Positions 41,756 through 49,113 of a stretch of DNA of 54,833 bases are shown here, piece after piece (position 1 is the stretch's first letter; every line of letters starts with the position of its first letter). The notes beneath the pieces were generated by a model. That model was not told the origin of the DNA, searched no databases, and worked only from the letters and a program-made list of their open reading frames with translations. The translations under genes and the position numbers were made by a program. Where the stretch lies: the NCBI GenBank assembly GCA_016939375.1, contig JAFGHF010000012.1, positions 1 through 54,833 of the forward strand, given 5' to 3'. Origin of the DNA: Candidatus Omnitrophota bacterium (lineage in GTDB: Bacteria > Omnitrophota > Gorgyraeia > JAFGHF01).

Positions 41756-43006
41756 CTATATTATAATCTGGTTAGTCCTGCATATCTCGGCATAGCTGCG
41801 GGCGCTGTCCCTGATTGTGCGCTGCTGGCTCTGATAATCGACTTCCACCAGCCCAAAACGGGCCCTGTAACCGTCTGCCCACTCAAAGTTATCCAGCAAA
41901 GACCAGTGCAGATAACCTATTATATCCGCGCCGTCTTCAATAGCTTGGTGTATCTGGACCAAGTGATCGAGAATAAACTTAGCCCGCTTTTTATCTTCTT
42001 TATCGGCCAGTCCATTTTCGGCCACAACAATGGGTATGCCGTATTTTTTCAGTTTGACCAAAGCCTGATATATCCCAAAAGGATATATCTCCCAGCCCAG
42101 ATCAGTTACATCAGCCCTTTTACTCCTACTTTCCCTAAAAAGCTCTTTGGGATTTAAGATATCCAGGCTTGCAAATTCACGAGTATAATAGTTAAGTCCG
42201 ATAAAGTCAATAGTTTTTGCCGAAGACTTAAAGATTTTGGCCATCATATAGTCATTAAAGAAATAATCCTTAAACTTTGCCGCCAACTTATCTAAGATAG
42301 AACCGCCCCTGTAGGGTTGAAAGATCCTGACGTTTTTGGTAAGACCGACATAGGTATTTTTGTCGGGGAACTGCTCGCTTATTTTATGGATAGCAAAATA
42401 TGCCTGGTTGTGCGCCTGAACCATATGCCTTATTATACGGAAAAACTGAAAACCGATATTTTTACCCGGCGGCCAGGTCTTATCAAAATAGCCCTTGTAT
42501 AAAAAGACCATCGGCTCATTAATCGTAAACCAGTAATTGATATGCTCGCCTAATTCCCGGCATACCTTAGTGACATATCTCTGAAAAAGAGAGACTATCT
42601 CCCGGTTCTCAAAACCCCCCATCTCTGATACCCAGATAGGAAGGCAAAAGTGAAAAAGCGTCACCGCGGGGGTCATCCCCCGCTCCTTTAAGGCCAATAT
42701 CACCCTTCGGTAATGCTCAACGGCTTCCTGGTTCCACTCACCGCGCTTGGGCTCTATCCTGCTCCATTCCAAAGAGAAGCGATGCATATTATGGCCCAAC
42801 TCTTTGGCAATATCAAAGTCTTGGTTATAAAGATGGTAATGGTTGCAAGCAAGTGCACAACGCTGGCCGTCGGCTATCCTGCCATCCTGCTGTTCCCAGA
42901 GCCACCAGTCATTGTTGGTATTTGCCCCTTCTACCTGATAGGAAGAAGTGGCCGCTCCCCAGAAAAAGCCTTCCGGAAATATCAGAGCCTTTGTCTTTTT
43001 ATCCAT
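41756..43006 (-). CDS. GH1 family beta-glycosidase
   Basis: 416 residues. GH1 (beta/alpha)8 barrel: FPEGFFWGAATSSYQVEGA at the start, acid/base Glu in YWFTINEPMVF (~162), nucleophile Glu in PIVVAENGLADKED (~330), then YLHWSLLDNFEWADGYRARF. Hydrolyses beta-linked di- or oligosaccharides (glucosides, galactosides or 6-phospho forms). At 416 residues it is slightly short for the family. No signal peptide, so intracellular. GAGG precedes the ATG. Confidence 0.95.
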   Translation of the reverse strand: MDKKTKALIFPEGFFWGAATSSYQVEGANTNNDWWLWEQQDGRIADGQRCALACNHYHLYNQDFDIAKELGHNMHRFSLEWSRIEPKRGEWNQEAVEHYRRVILALKERGMTPAVTLFHFCLPIWVSEMGGFENREIVSLFQRYVTKVCRELGEHINYWFTINEPMVFLYKGYFDKTWPPGKNIGFQFFRIIRHMVQAHNQAYFAIHKISEQFPDKNTYVGLTKNVRIFQPYRGGSILDKLAAKFKDYFFNDYMMAKIFKSSAKTIDFIGLNYYTREFASLDILNPKELFRESRSKRADVTDLGWEIYPFGIYQALVKLKKYGIPIVVAENGLADKEDKKRAKFILDHLVQIHQAIEDGADIIGYLHWSLLDNFEWADGYRARFGLVEVDYQSQQRTIRDSARSYAEICRTNQIII

Positions 43007-43012
43007 AATCCT

Positions 43013-43423
43013 CTATTGAAACCACAAACCTGTTACTAAGTATTCACCGTCTCTTTTGGAGATCACAAGTTTGATCAATATATCGTCTTCTGTATTATCA
43101 AAATCGCCCTTCCAGAGCACTACCGTCATCTGTCCTTGATCCAAAAATCCAAAATATTCTCTTGATACATATTCTCCGATCGAACTCTCTATCTGGCTGT
43201 CGGTCTGGGCAAATTTCGCCTCCGAGACGGCCTCTTTGAGCGTCTGATCCAAGTGAGTGGAATATTTGACGTAATCATTGTTCTTAAAACCCTCTAAAAT
43301 AGTATCCAATATAGGCTCCGCTACCGCCCGCACCTCTTCATCGCCCCCGCCTATTACATCAGCAAATACAGGCTGCGCAATAATGCAAAACAAGGCTAAG
43401 GAAAAAAACACGATACCCTTCAT
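43013..43423 (-). CDS. Small secreted protein, DUF3887-like (paralogue A)
   Basis: 136 residues from the ATG at 43423 (GGAAGGGGTG upstream). Signal peptide (IVFFSLALFCIIAQPVFADV), then an NTF2-like small domain (EPILDTILEGFKNNDYVKYS, REYFGFLDQGQMTVVLWKGD, ILIKLVISKRDGEYLVTGLW). Clearly paralogous to the next gene upstream; both end in MWFQ/LWFQ. Function unknown. Confidence 0.8.
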   Translation of the reverse strand: MKGIVFFSLALFCIIAQPVFADVIGGGDEEVRAVAEPILDTILEGFKNNDYVKYSTHLDQTLKEAVSEAKFAQTDSQIESSIGEYVSREYFGFLDQGQMTVVLWKGDFDNTEDDILIKLVISKRDGEYLVTGLWFQ

Positions 43424-43442
43424 GAAACACCCCTTCCTGATT

Positions 43443-43853
43443 TTATTGAAACCACATCCCGGCCGCATAATATTTGTCCCCTTTTCTGTTTATCACCAGC
43501 TTGATCAATACATCATCATCGATCTTAGTAAACCGCGCCTTCCAGAGCGCTACCGTCATATTACTCTGATTCAAAAAACCTATATATTCCCGGGAGATAT
43601 ATTTGCCCATTTTTTCCTTGACCTGAGTATTGGCCTGAATATACTTGTCTCTGGTCAAAAGGTCTCTATGTGCTTCATCCGCCTGGCTTAAATACTTCTG
43701 ATAATCGTTTTTCTCTAAACATTCCAAAAGGACTTCCAGGACCGGATTTGCTATTTTCTCGACTTGCTCATCTGCGCCCTCTATCACATCAGCAGATAGA
43801 GGCTGCGCAATAAGGCAAAACAGAGCCGCCAGAAAAACTGCAATATTTCTCAT
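43443..43853 (-). CDS. Small secreted protein, DUF3887-like (paralogue B)
   Basis: 136 residues. Signal peptide (IAVFLAALFCLIAQPLSADV) and the same domain as its neighbour at 43013-43423: VLLECLEKNDYQKYLSQADE, REYIGFLNQSNMTVALWKAR, VLIKLVINRKGDKYYAAGMW. The pair is a tandem duplication 19 bp apart. Own promoter. Confidence 0.8.
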   Translation of the reverse strand: MRNIAVFLAALFCLIAQPLSADVIEGADEQVEKIANPVLEVLLECLEKNDYQKYLSQADEAHRDLLTRDKYIQANTQVKEKMGKYISREYIGFLNQSNMTVALWKARFTKIDDDVLIKLVINRKGDKYYAAGMWFQ

Positions 43854-43899
43854 AAATTACCCCTTTCTCGCTCAAAAGTAATATTTTTGCGTACCTATA

Positions 43900-43928
43900 A
43901 TTATATCCCTAAAGATAAAAAGCCTCAA
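43900..43928 (-). promoter_or_regulatory. Promoter of the DUF3887-like pair
   Basis: TTGAGG (43928-43923), 17 bp, TATAAT (43905-43900) on the minus strand, 46 bp before the ATG at 43853. The -35 lies inside the terminator hairpin. Confidence 0.7.
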
Positions 43929-43945
43929 GAGTTATCTTGAGAGCT
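43917..43945 (-). terminator. Rho-independent terminator (hairpin overlapping next promoter)
   Basis: Stem built on CTCAAGA/TCTTGAG (43924-43930, 43935-43941) with flanking AGC/GCT pairs, GTTA loop, then a T run on the minus strand. Ends the small coiled-coil gene transcript. Confidence 0.75.
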
Positions 43946-43994
43946 AAAAAGGGACACTTTCCTGCTTGAGAGCCAAACACTTTCCCGATTAGGC

Positions 43995-44012
43995 TGGAAA
44001 GCGTTTCTTACA
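43995..44012. promoter_or_regulatory. Palindromic site, LacI-like
   Basis: GAAAGCGTTTC with flanking CTTAC; arms GAAA/TTTC around GCG. Closely resembles the site at 44314-44330 on the other side of the 78-residue gene. Regulator unknown. Confidence 0.35.
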
Positions 44013-44028
44013 CTTACATGCGCTACCC

Positions 44029-44265
44029 CTAAGGTTGTTCCTCAAGCTTTTGCAGTTTCATGCCCACTAGGGCCAGCTCTTCCGTAAACTCCACCACCAA
44101 CCGTCCAAGCATATTTACTTCTGATTTCAAGTCTGCAACTTCTTTCTCAAGGGCGGCCACCTTTTCCTTCAGGACTTCCATATCGTCTCGCGGTCCGATT
44201 GGTGCTGCAGAAACAACTCCCACGATAACACAAAAAGCCAATACCACCAATAACACTTGCTTCAT
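44029..44265 (-). CDS. Small secreted coiled-coil protein (Lpp-like)
   Basis: 78 residues. Signal peptide (LLVVLAFCVIVGVVSAA), then one continuous heptad coiled coil (MEVLKEKVAALEKEVADLKS, LGRLVVEFTEELALVG). Resembles Lpp-type small helical envelope proteins but lacks the lipobox Cys and the C-terminal Lys. AGGAG precedes ATG. Two palindromic sites flank it. Confidence 0.75.
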   Translation of the reverse strand: MKQVLLVVLAFCVIVGVVSAAPIGPRDDMEVLKEKVAALEKEVADLKSEVNMLGRLVVEFTEELALVGMKLQKLEEQP

Positions 44266-44313
44266 ATTCCACTCCTTTTATTGATAGCGTGAATTTTGTA
44301 CCTAAGAAACAGA

Positions 44314-44330
44314 GAAAACGTTTCTTGTAT
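44314..44330. promoter_or_regulatory. Palindromic site, LacI-like
   Basis: GAAAACGTTTCTT, about 50 bp upstream of the coiled-coil gene start. A slightly different stem (AAGAAAC/GTTTCTT, 44304-44326) overlaps it. Confidence 0.35.
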
Positions 44331-44344
44331 GTATTTTGATAATC

Positions 44345-44740
44345 TTACTCTATCTCGGGACATATGGTTTCCATGGTCTCTGCGAGTTCTCTGGCATGAT
44401 CTCTATTTTGGATGGAGAAATTCTGCATCGCCATTGTACAATCCATCATCGCCTGAAGGCCCTGACTCTGAGATTCTGTATCAAATTCAGCCTGTGCATC
44501 CGACTCTTGCGCACCCTGTAATATGGCCGACAATTTTTCTATCTCCGCCTTGTGTCTCTGGCCAAATTGCTTTACCTGCGTAATACACATATTGGGATCA
44601 TTCATATTGCTCTCGATGATATCCGCCAAGCCCCCATATATAGTAACCATCATCTCTCCCTGGTCCTGGGCACAGGTTGTAGGCACCAATGAAAACATAC
44701 AGGTAAGTCCGGCAAGAAAAAATATTAAAGACTTTGTCAC
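44345..44740 (-). CDS. Small secreted protein (paralogue of 44834-45280)
   Basis: 131 residues from GTG at 44740 (GGGGAGGT upstream). Signal peptide (SLIFFLAGLTCMFSLVPTTC), then YGGLADIIESNMNDPNMCIT and helical region. Shares the YGG-ADIIESNMNDP block with the gene at 44834. One Cys in the block and another near the end (CPEIE). Not recognised. Confidence 0.75.
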   Translation of the reverse strand: MTKSLIFFLAGLTCMFSLVPTTCAQDQGEMMVTIYGGLADIIESNMNDPNMCITQVKQFGQRHKAEIEKLSAILQGAQESDAQAEFDTESQSQGLQAMMDCTMAMQNFSIQNRDHARELAETMETICPEIE

Positions 44741-44784
44741 CTTGGATACCTCCCCTTTTTGATCTGTTTCAAATAGCCTGATGG

Positions 44785-44816
44785 AAAAAGCGGCAGGAGC
44801 ATGTGTCCTGCCGCTT
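44785..44816 (-). terminator. Strong rho-independent terminator
   Basis: Perfect 11 bp stem AAGCGGCAGGA/TCCTGCCGCTT (44788-44798, 44806-44816), 7 nt loop, then TTTTT on the minus strand. Ends the long run that starts beyond the right edge. Confidence 0.92.
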
Positions 44817-44833
44817 GTAAAACAACTCTAATA

Positions 44834-45280
44834 TCAATAAGTTTCCTCGGGCTGGGGGAAAACTTCTTCTATGGCACTGCCGAGTTCTTCGGCGTAATCC
44901 CCATTCTGCATAGAGAAGTTCTGCGTAGCCTCCATAAACCTGTTCATCTCCTGAAAGCCCTTACTCTTGGCCATCTCTTCCATGGCGTCCTGTATCTCCC
45001 CCATGTCCACATCTTCATAGGAATACTCTTCCTGCATCGCTTGTTCTCTATTTCCCTGAGAGACCTCTGTAATCCTATCGATCGCGCTTCTGTGTTTTGC
45101 GCCAAAGGCCCTGATCTCGGAAATGCATCGGTCTGGATCATTCATATTGCTCTCGATGATATCCGCCATCCCTCCGTAGATCTCTACCATCAGAGCCTGC
45201 GGATCCTGGGCACTGGCTGTAGGCACTTGGGAAAACACACAAGCTGCGGCTATAAGAGCACATGCCAAAAACTTTGCCAC
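44834..45280 (-). CDS. Small secreted protein (YGGMADIIESNMNDP family)
   Basis: 148 residues from GTG at 45280 (AGGAGGTG upstream). Signal peptide (ACALIAAACVFSQVPTASA), then VEIYGGMADIIESNMNDPDR and a helical, acidic, Met-rich domain. Paralogue of 44345-44740. Last gene of the GT-C/TPR-rsmA-GH5 run. Not recognised. Confidence 0.75.
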   Translation of the reverse strand: MAKFLACALIAAACVFSQVPTASAQDPQALMVEIYGGMADIIESNMNDPDRCISEIRAFGAKHRSAIDRITEVSQGNREQAMQEEYSYEDVDMGEIQDAMEEMAKSKGFQEMNRFMEATQNFSMQNGDYAEELGSAIEEVFPQPEETY

Positions 45281-45306
45281 TTGGACACCTCCTTTTTTTC
45301 TTTTAT

Positions 45307-46503
45307 CTATTTTAGATACTTGGTCAAAAGCCGACTTATATGCTTATTCTCAGCGTACTTTTCCGTCTTCCAAGATGTGGCGATCTGCTTTTTGTTCTTC
45401 TTCCAAAGCCCATAAAAATTCTCCCAGCCGTATATCGGCCCTGCCCTCCTTACCCAAGCTGGATCGGGCAGATACTGCCATATGCCGTCGGGAAATACAT
45501 TGTGGGCTACGCACTTATAGGACCAATATGTCCAGTGAAAGCCGAACTTATTAAAACATTGTAACACATCTTCTAGATAATGCAACTCCCCAAAATCTTT
45601 TGGCGAGCGGTAATTGATGCCGAACTCACCTACATAAATGGGCACCTGCCATCTTTTGGCCTGGCGGGCGTAACCGGCAATATAGTTATAGACACGTTTT
45701 TTATCCCAATATAGGCCATCGACCTTGCCCGGATACTTAAGCTGGGGTTGCAGGTTAAAGGTAAAGCTCAATGGTAGATAGACATGGATGCTGTAGGCTA
45801 TGTTTTTTCCTTTTGCTTTTCCTAAAAAGGATAGTTTTTGACCGTAACAGTTGCCCTCTAGGAAGATGATGTGTCTTTGATCTACTTCCCTGATCGCTCT
45901 GATCGCTTGGTTATAGAGACGGGAAAGCAACTTATCATTGTCTATTACCGCTTCATTTAAGATATCGTATCCGGCCACAGTGGGTTCATTACTATAGCGG
46001 CGGGCGATCTTGCGCCAGAGAGAAAGATATAGCTTTTGGTATTTTTTCTCTCTCCAGAAACGGGCCCGGCCGTCTGAGTCACTGTGCCAGTCGTGGTTTT
46101 GTGCACCCGGCGCGGCATGCATATCAATGATACACCAGATCTTTTCTTTCTTGCACCAGGAAATGACCCGGTTCAAATAATCCCATCTGCCTTCATAGGC
46201 CAGCAGGCGGTAATTAAAGGGGATGCGCAGGCAATTGGCGCCCATTTTCTTTATACGCCGGATATCGCGACAAGTGATGAAGTTTTGCCTGTAGAGTGAT
46301 AGGAATTCTTCAAGCTCTCTTGCCGAGTTTTGACGGATAAAATTGCGTTTAAAGATATGGGCGGCGAAATTGCGGCCGCGGAAGAAATACCCTTCAAGCA
46401 TCAGCCAAGAACCTAAGTTTACTCCGCGCAAGAAGACTTTCTTACCCCGCTTATCGACTATATCTTTTCCCCTGACTTCTAACCAGGGCATTTGTCTTTT
46501 CAA
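45307..46503 (-). CDS. GH5-family glycoside hydrolase, cytoplasmic
   Basis: 398 residues from TTG at 46503, supported by AAGGAGGT upstream and a TTGA overlap with rsmA. GH5-type barrel: KKVFLRGVNLGSWLMLEGYF, LRIPFNYR, IIDMHAAPGAQNHDW, acid/base Glu in YDILNEAVID (~182), SIHVYLP and nucleophile Glu in YVGEFGINYR (~293). The APGAQN motif is typical of exo-beta-1,3-glucanase-like GH5 members. No signal peptide, unusual for a glucanase, so it may act on imported oligosaccharides or storage glucan. Confidence 0.88.
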   Translation of the reverse strand: MKRQMPWLEVRGKDIVDKRGKKVFLRGVNLGSWLMLEGYFFRGRNFAAHIFKRNFIRQNSARELEEFLSLYRQNFITCRDIRRIKKMGANCLRIPFNYRLLAYEGRWDYLNRVISWCKKEKIWCIIDMHAAPGAQNHDWHSDSDGRARFWREKKYQKLYLSLWRKIARRYSNEPTVAGYDILNEAVIDNDKLLSRLYNQAIRAIREVDQRHIIFLEGNCYGQKLSFLGKAKGKNIAYSIHVYLPLSFTFNLQPQLKYPGKVDGLYWDKKRVYNYIAGYARQAKRWQVPIYVGEFGINYRSPKDFGELHYLEDVLQCFNKFGFHWTYWSYKCVAHNVFPDGIWQYLPDPAWVRRAGPIYGWENFYGLWKKNKKQIATSWKTEKYAENKHISRLLTKYLK

Positions 46504-47354
46504 AGCCAGACCTCCTTTGTATGAAAGATATTCTCTATTATAGCAAATTCCTGAATAGAAAGCTCCTCCGGCCTGCGCGCGGAATCTATCCCTGCCTTGC
46601 GTAAAATATTGTGTAAGTCATCTTTTTTTATATTTTTTAGCTTATGGAAAAGCGAATTGAGTATCGTTTTTCTTCTTTGGTTGAAACAGGCGCGCACTAT
46701 TTTAAAGAACTGCTCTTCGCTGTGTACCTGAACCGGTGGCTCGACCAGCATAGAAAAGTGCACAAAGACAGAGTTGACTTTGGGCTGGGGATAAAAGGCC
46801 CGTTTTGGTATAGTAAAAAGAAGCTTCGGGTTTGTATAATACTGCACCAGGACACTTATTGAGGCATAATCCTTTGTGCCTCTTTTGGCTGCTAGGCGCC
46901 GGCCGACCTCCTCCTGTAGAGTCACATAAATATCATGTACTTGCATACGCTCTTTCTCAAGCAAATAAATAATGATCGGGGTGGTAATATAATAAGGAAG
47001 GTTTCCTACCACCTTAAAGACCTTGCGGCCCAAATCCGCTAGATCTGTCTCTAAGATATCCTCATGGATGACTTTTAGGTTCTTGCACTTGGCAAGGTTC
47101 TTCTGAAGTAAATGGGCCAAGGCCCGGTCCTTCTCAATCGCTACCACTCGGGCGGATTTATCAGCTAAATCATCTGTGAGCGCACCCAGACCCGGACCTA
47201 TCTCCAGGATATCCTCGGTCTCTTTTATATCGATGGCCTTGATTATTTTGTCCTTCATATAGGCATCGACAAGGAAGTTCTGCCCCCTGCGTTTGCTGAT
47301 AGAGAGCTTCTCTTCTTTCAAGATTTTTTTAATCTGTGCGGGGGTAAGTATCAT
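46500..47354 (-). CDS. rsmA: 16S rRNA dimethyladenosine transferase RsmA (KsgA)
   Basis: 284 residues, full length. Dimethylates two adjacent adenines near the 3' end of 16S rRNA. SAM motif ILEIGPGLGALT (~50), GQNFLVD near the start, catalytic NLPYYITTP (~118), and the C-terminal helical domain FNQRRKTILNSLFHKL. Overlaps the GT-C/TPR gene by 26 bp and the GH5 gene by 4 bp. Confidence 0.97.
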   Translation of the reverse strand: MILTPAQIKKILKEEKLSISKRRGQNFLVDAYMKDKIIKAIDIKETEDILEIGPGLGALTDDLADKSARVVAIEKDRALAHLLQKNLAKCKNLKVIHEDILETDLADLGRKVFKVVGNLPYYITTPIIIYLLEKERMQVHDIYVTLQEEVGRRLAAKRGTKDYASISVLVQYYTNPKLLFTIPKRAFYPQPKVNSVFVHFSMLVEPPVQVHSEEQFFKIVRACFNQRRKTILNSLFHKLKNIKKDDLHNILRKAGIDSARRPEELSIQEFAIIENIFHTKEVWL

Positions 47355-49113
47355 CTTCTTCTTGCCAGAGACGGATATTTTCTAAACCTTCTCTTGTTTT
47401 TTCATCAGCGGGTTTTAGTTTTGCCGCTTTTTCATAAGCGGCGATGGCCTGGTCTGTATTACCTAAGTGATTATAGATATTTCCCAGGTTATTATATGCG
47501 CTGACACAGCCTGGGTCAACTTTTATTGCTGCCTTAAGTGCGGCGATGGCCTGGTCATAGTCCCGGCTTTTAAAATAGAGGAATCCCAGATTGATATAGG
47601 CATTGATATAATTGGGATTGAGGGAAAGGGCCTTATTGTATGAATCTCTGGCTGCTTTATCTCTTCCTATTTGTTGATAGGCCCGGCCCAAATTATAATA
47701 GGCCTTTGCATAGGCGGGTTTTTTGTCAATGGCCCTATTAAATGAAGTTATCGCGTCTTCAAAGCGTCCGCTAGCATAATAGACATTGCCCAGGTTATTG
47801 TAGACCTCGGCATAATCGGGGTTTAGGTCTATCGCTTTTTTAAAGGCGCCCAGGGCCTTATCGATTTGGCCATCACGCAGATAGCGCTCACCCAGATTAT
47901 TATAGGTCTTGGCACTGTCCATAGAATATTCCAGGATAGTCTTATAAAATATGACGGGTGAGTTCCAGTAATGATTCTGCCTTATTGTCAGGCTTGAGTA
48001 GAAGACTAAAAAGGCTATGGCCATAGGTATAGCGATAAATCTCCCTTTTTTTGCGGCAAAGAGTACGCTTAATTCCCGGGCAATGATTAGGAAAAACCCG
48101 ATTGAGGGCACATAGAGCCAATGCTCGGCCATGTAGGCGTTTATAGGATAGAGATTGGCCTGGGGCAAAAGCGTAATCATAAACCAGGCCACACAGAAAA
48201 AATTAAACTTATCGCGCTTTCTTACCCTGAAAGCATAGACGAACGCAGCGACCATCATGGTTATACCAGCGAGCACCTTGGGGTCTTGCCATGAAAAAAG
48301 TTTGTCAGTATACTCCATGTGTAAATCAAAGGGCAGGACGATCAGCTTAAGATAACTGAAGAAAGCGGCAAAGAAACCCGGTATTCTCTGCGCCAGTGTA
48401 GTCTCCACTGCCAGATGGGCCAATAGAAAATGAAATAGGGTAAATCTTAAGGTAATATATACAAGGGCCAAACCGCTTATTGTGAAAAATTCTTTTTTGT
48501 GCAGCTTTTTTTGGAAGCTGTAGTGATATAAAAGCAAAAGCAACGGCAAAACAAGTACATTCTCCCGGGATAAAAGTGCAAAAACATAGCTTAAAAGCAT
48601 CAGCACATAGAACTTTGTATTTTTGGCGGATGAGTTCTTGATGTAAAAGATTATAGACAAAAGCATAAACAATAAAGACAGGGAGTCTGAGCGCCCGGAG
48701 ATATAGGTCACTGCCTCTGTATGCAGGGGGTGCACGATAAAAAAGAGGCTCGCTAAATATGAGGTGATAAAATCATCCCATAGCAGGCTCACCAACCAAA
48801 AAACGGCCAAGCCCGCCAGGATATGTAGAAGTATGTTGCTTAAGTGATAGCCCCGGGGATTAAGCTTCCAGAGGGCATGGTCAAACATATAAGTAAGCAT
48901 CTGAAAAGGACGGTAGAAGCCGTAGTTTTTACCTGAACCCTCGGCAATATCCTTGGTAAACACGCTCTTTAGATGTGTGTAACTTCTGATATATACATTA
49001 TCCCTGACTAGGACCTCATCATCCCAGATAAAAGGCCCGTTTAAGGAATTACCATAGACGATAAATCCTAAGACTGCGATAGACACTAAAGCGATGATGC
49101 TCTTTTTATTCAT
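47329..49113 (-). CDS. GT-C glycosyltransferase-like membrane protein with TPR tail (copy 1)
   Basis: 594 residues from the ATG at 49113; the 49143 start is TTG and less likely. N-terminal ~370 residues: about ten TMs, WDDE motif in the first loop (FIWDDEVLVRDN), HPLHTEAVTYISGRSD (~140) and AYMAEHWLYVPSIGF (~340), the GT-C/PMT pattern shared with TMTC proteins (O-mannosyltransferases in animals). C-terminal ~200 residues: five TPRs. The acceptor proteins and sugar donor (lipid-linked) are inferred. Overlaps both neighbours; 8 bp overlap with copy 2. Confidence 0.9.
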   Translation of the reverse strand: MNKKSIIALVSIAVLGFIVYGNSLNGPFIWDDEVLVRDNVYIRSYTHLKSVFTKDIAEGSGKNYGFYRPFQMLTYMFDHALWKLNPRGYHLSNILLHILAGLAVFWLVSLLWDDFITSYLASLFFIVHPLHTEAVTYISGRSDSLSLLFMLLSIIFYIKNSSAKNTKFYVLMLLSYVFALLSRENVLVLPLLLLLYHYSFQKKLHKKEFFTISGLALVYITLRFTLFHFLLAHLAVETTLAQRIPGFFAAFFSYLKLIVLPFDLHMEYTDKLFSWQDPKVLAGITMMVAAFVYAFRVRKRDKFNFFCVAWFMITLLPQANLYPINAYMAEHWLYVPSIGFFLIIARELSVLFAAKKGRFIAIPMAIAFLVFYSSLTIRQNHYWNSPVIFYKTILEYSMDSAKTYNNLGERYLRDGQIDKALGAFKKAIDLNPDYAEVYNNLGNVYYASGRFEDAITSFNRAIDKKPAYAKAYYNLGRAYQQIGRDKAARDSYNKALSLNPNYINAYINLGFLYFKSRDYDQAIAALKAAIKVDPGCVSAYNNLGNIYNHLGNTDQAIAAYEKAAKLKPADEKTREGLENIRLWQEEDDTYPRTD

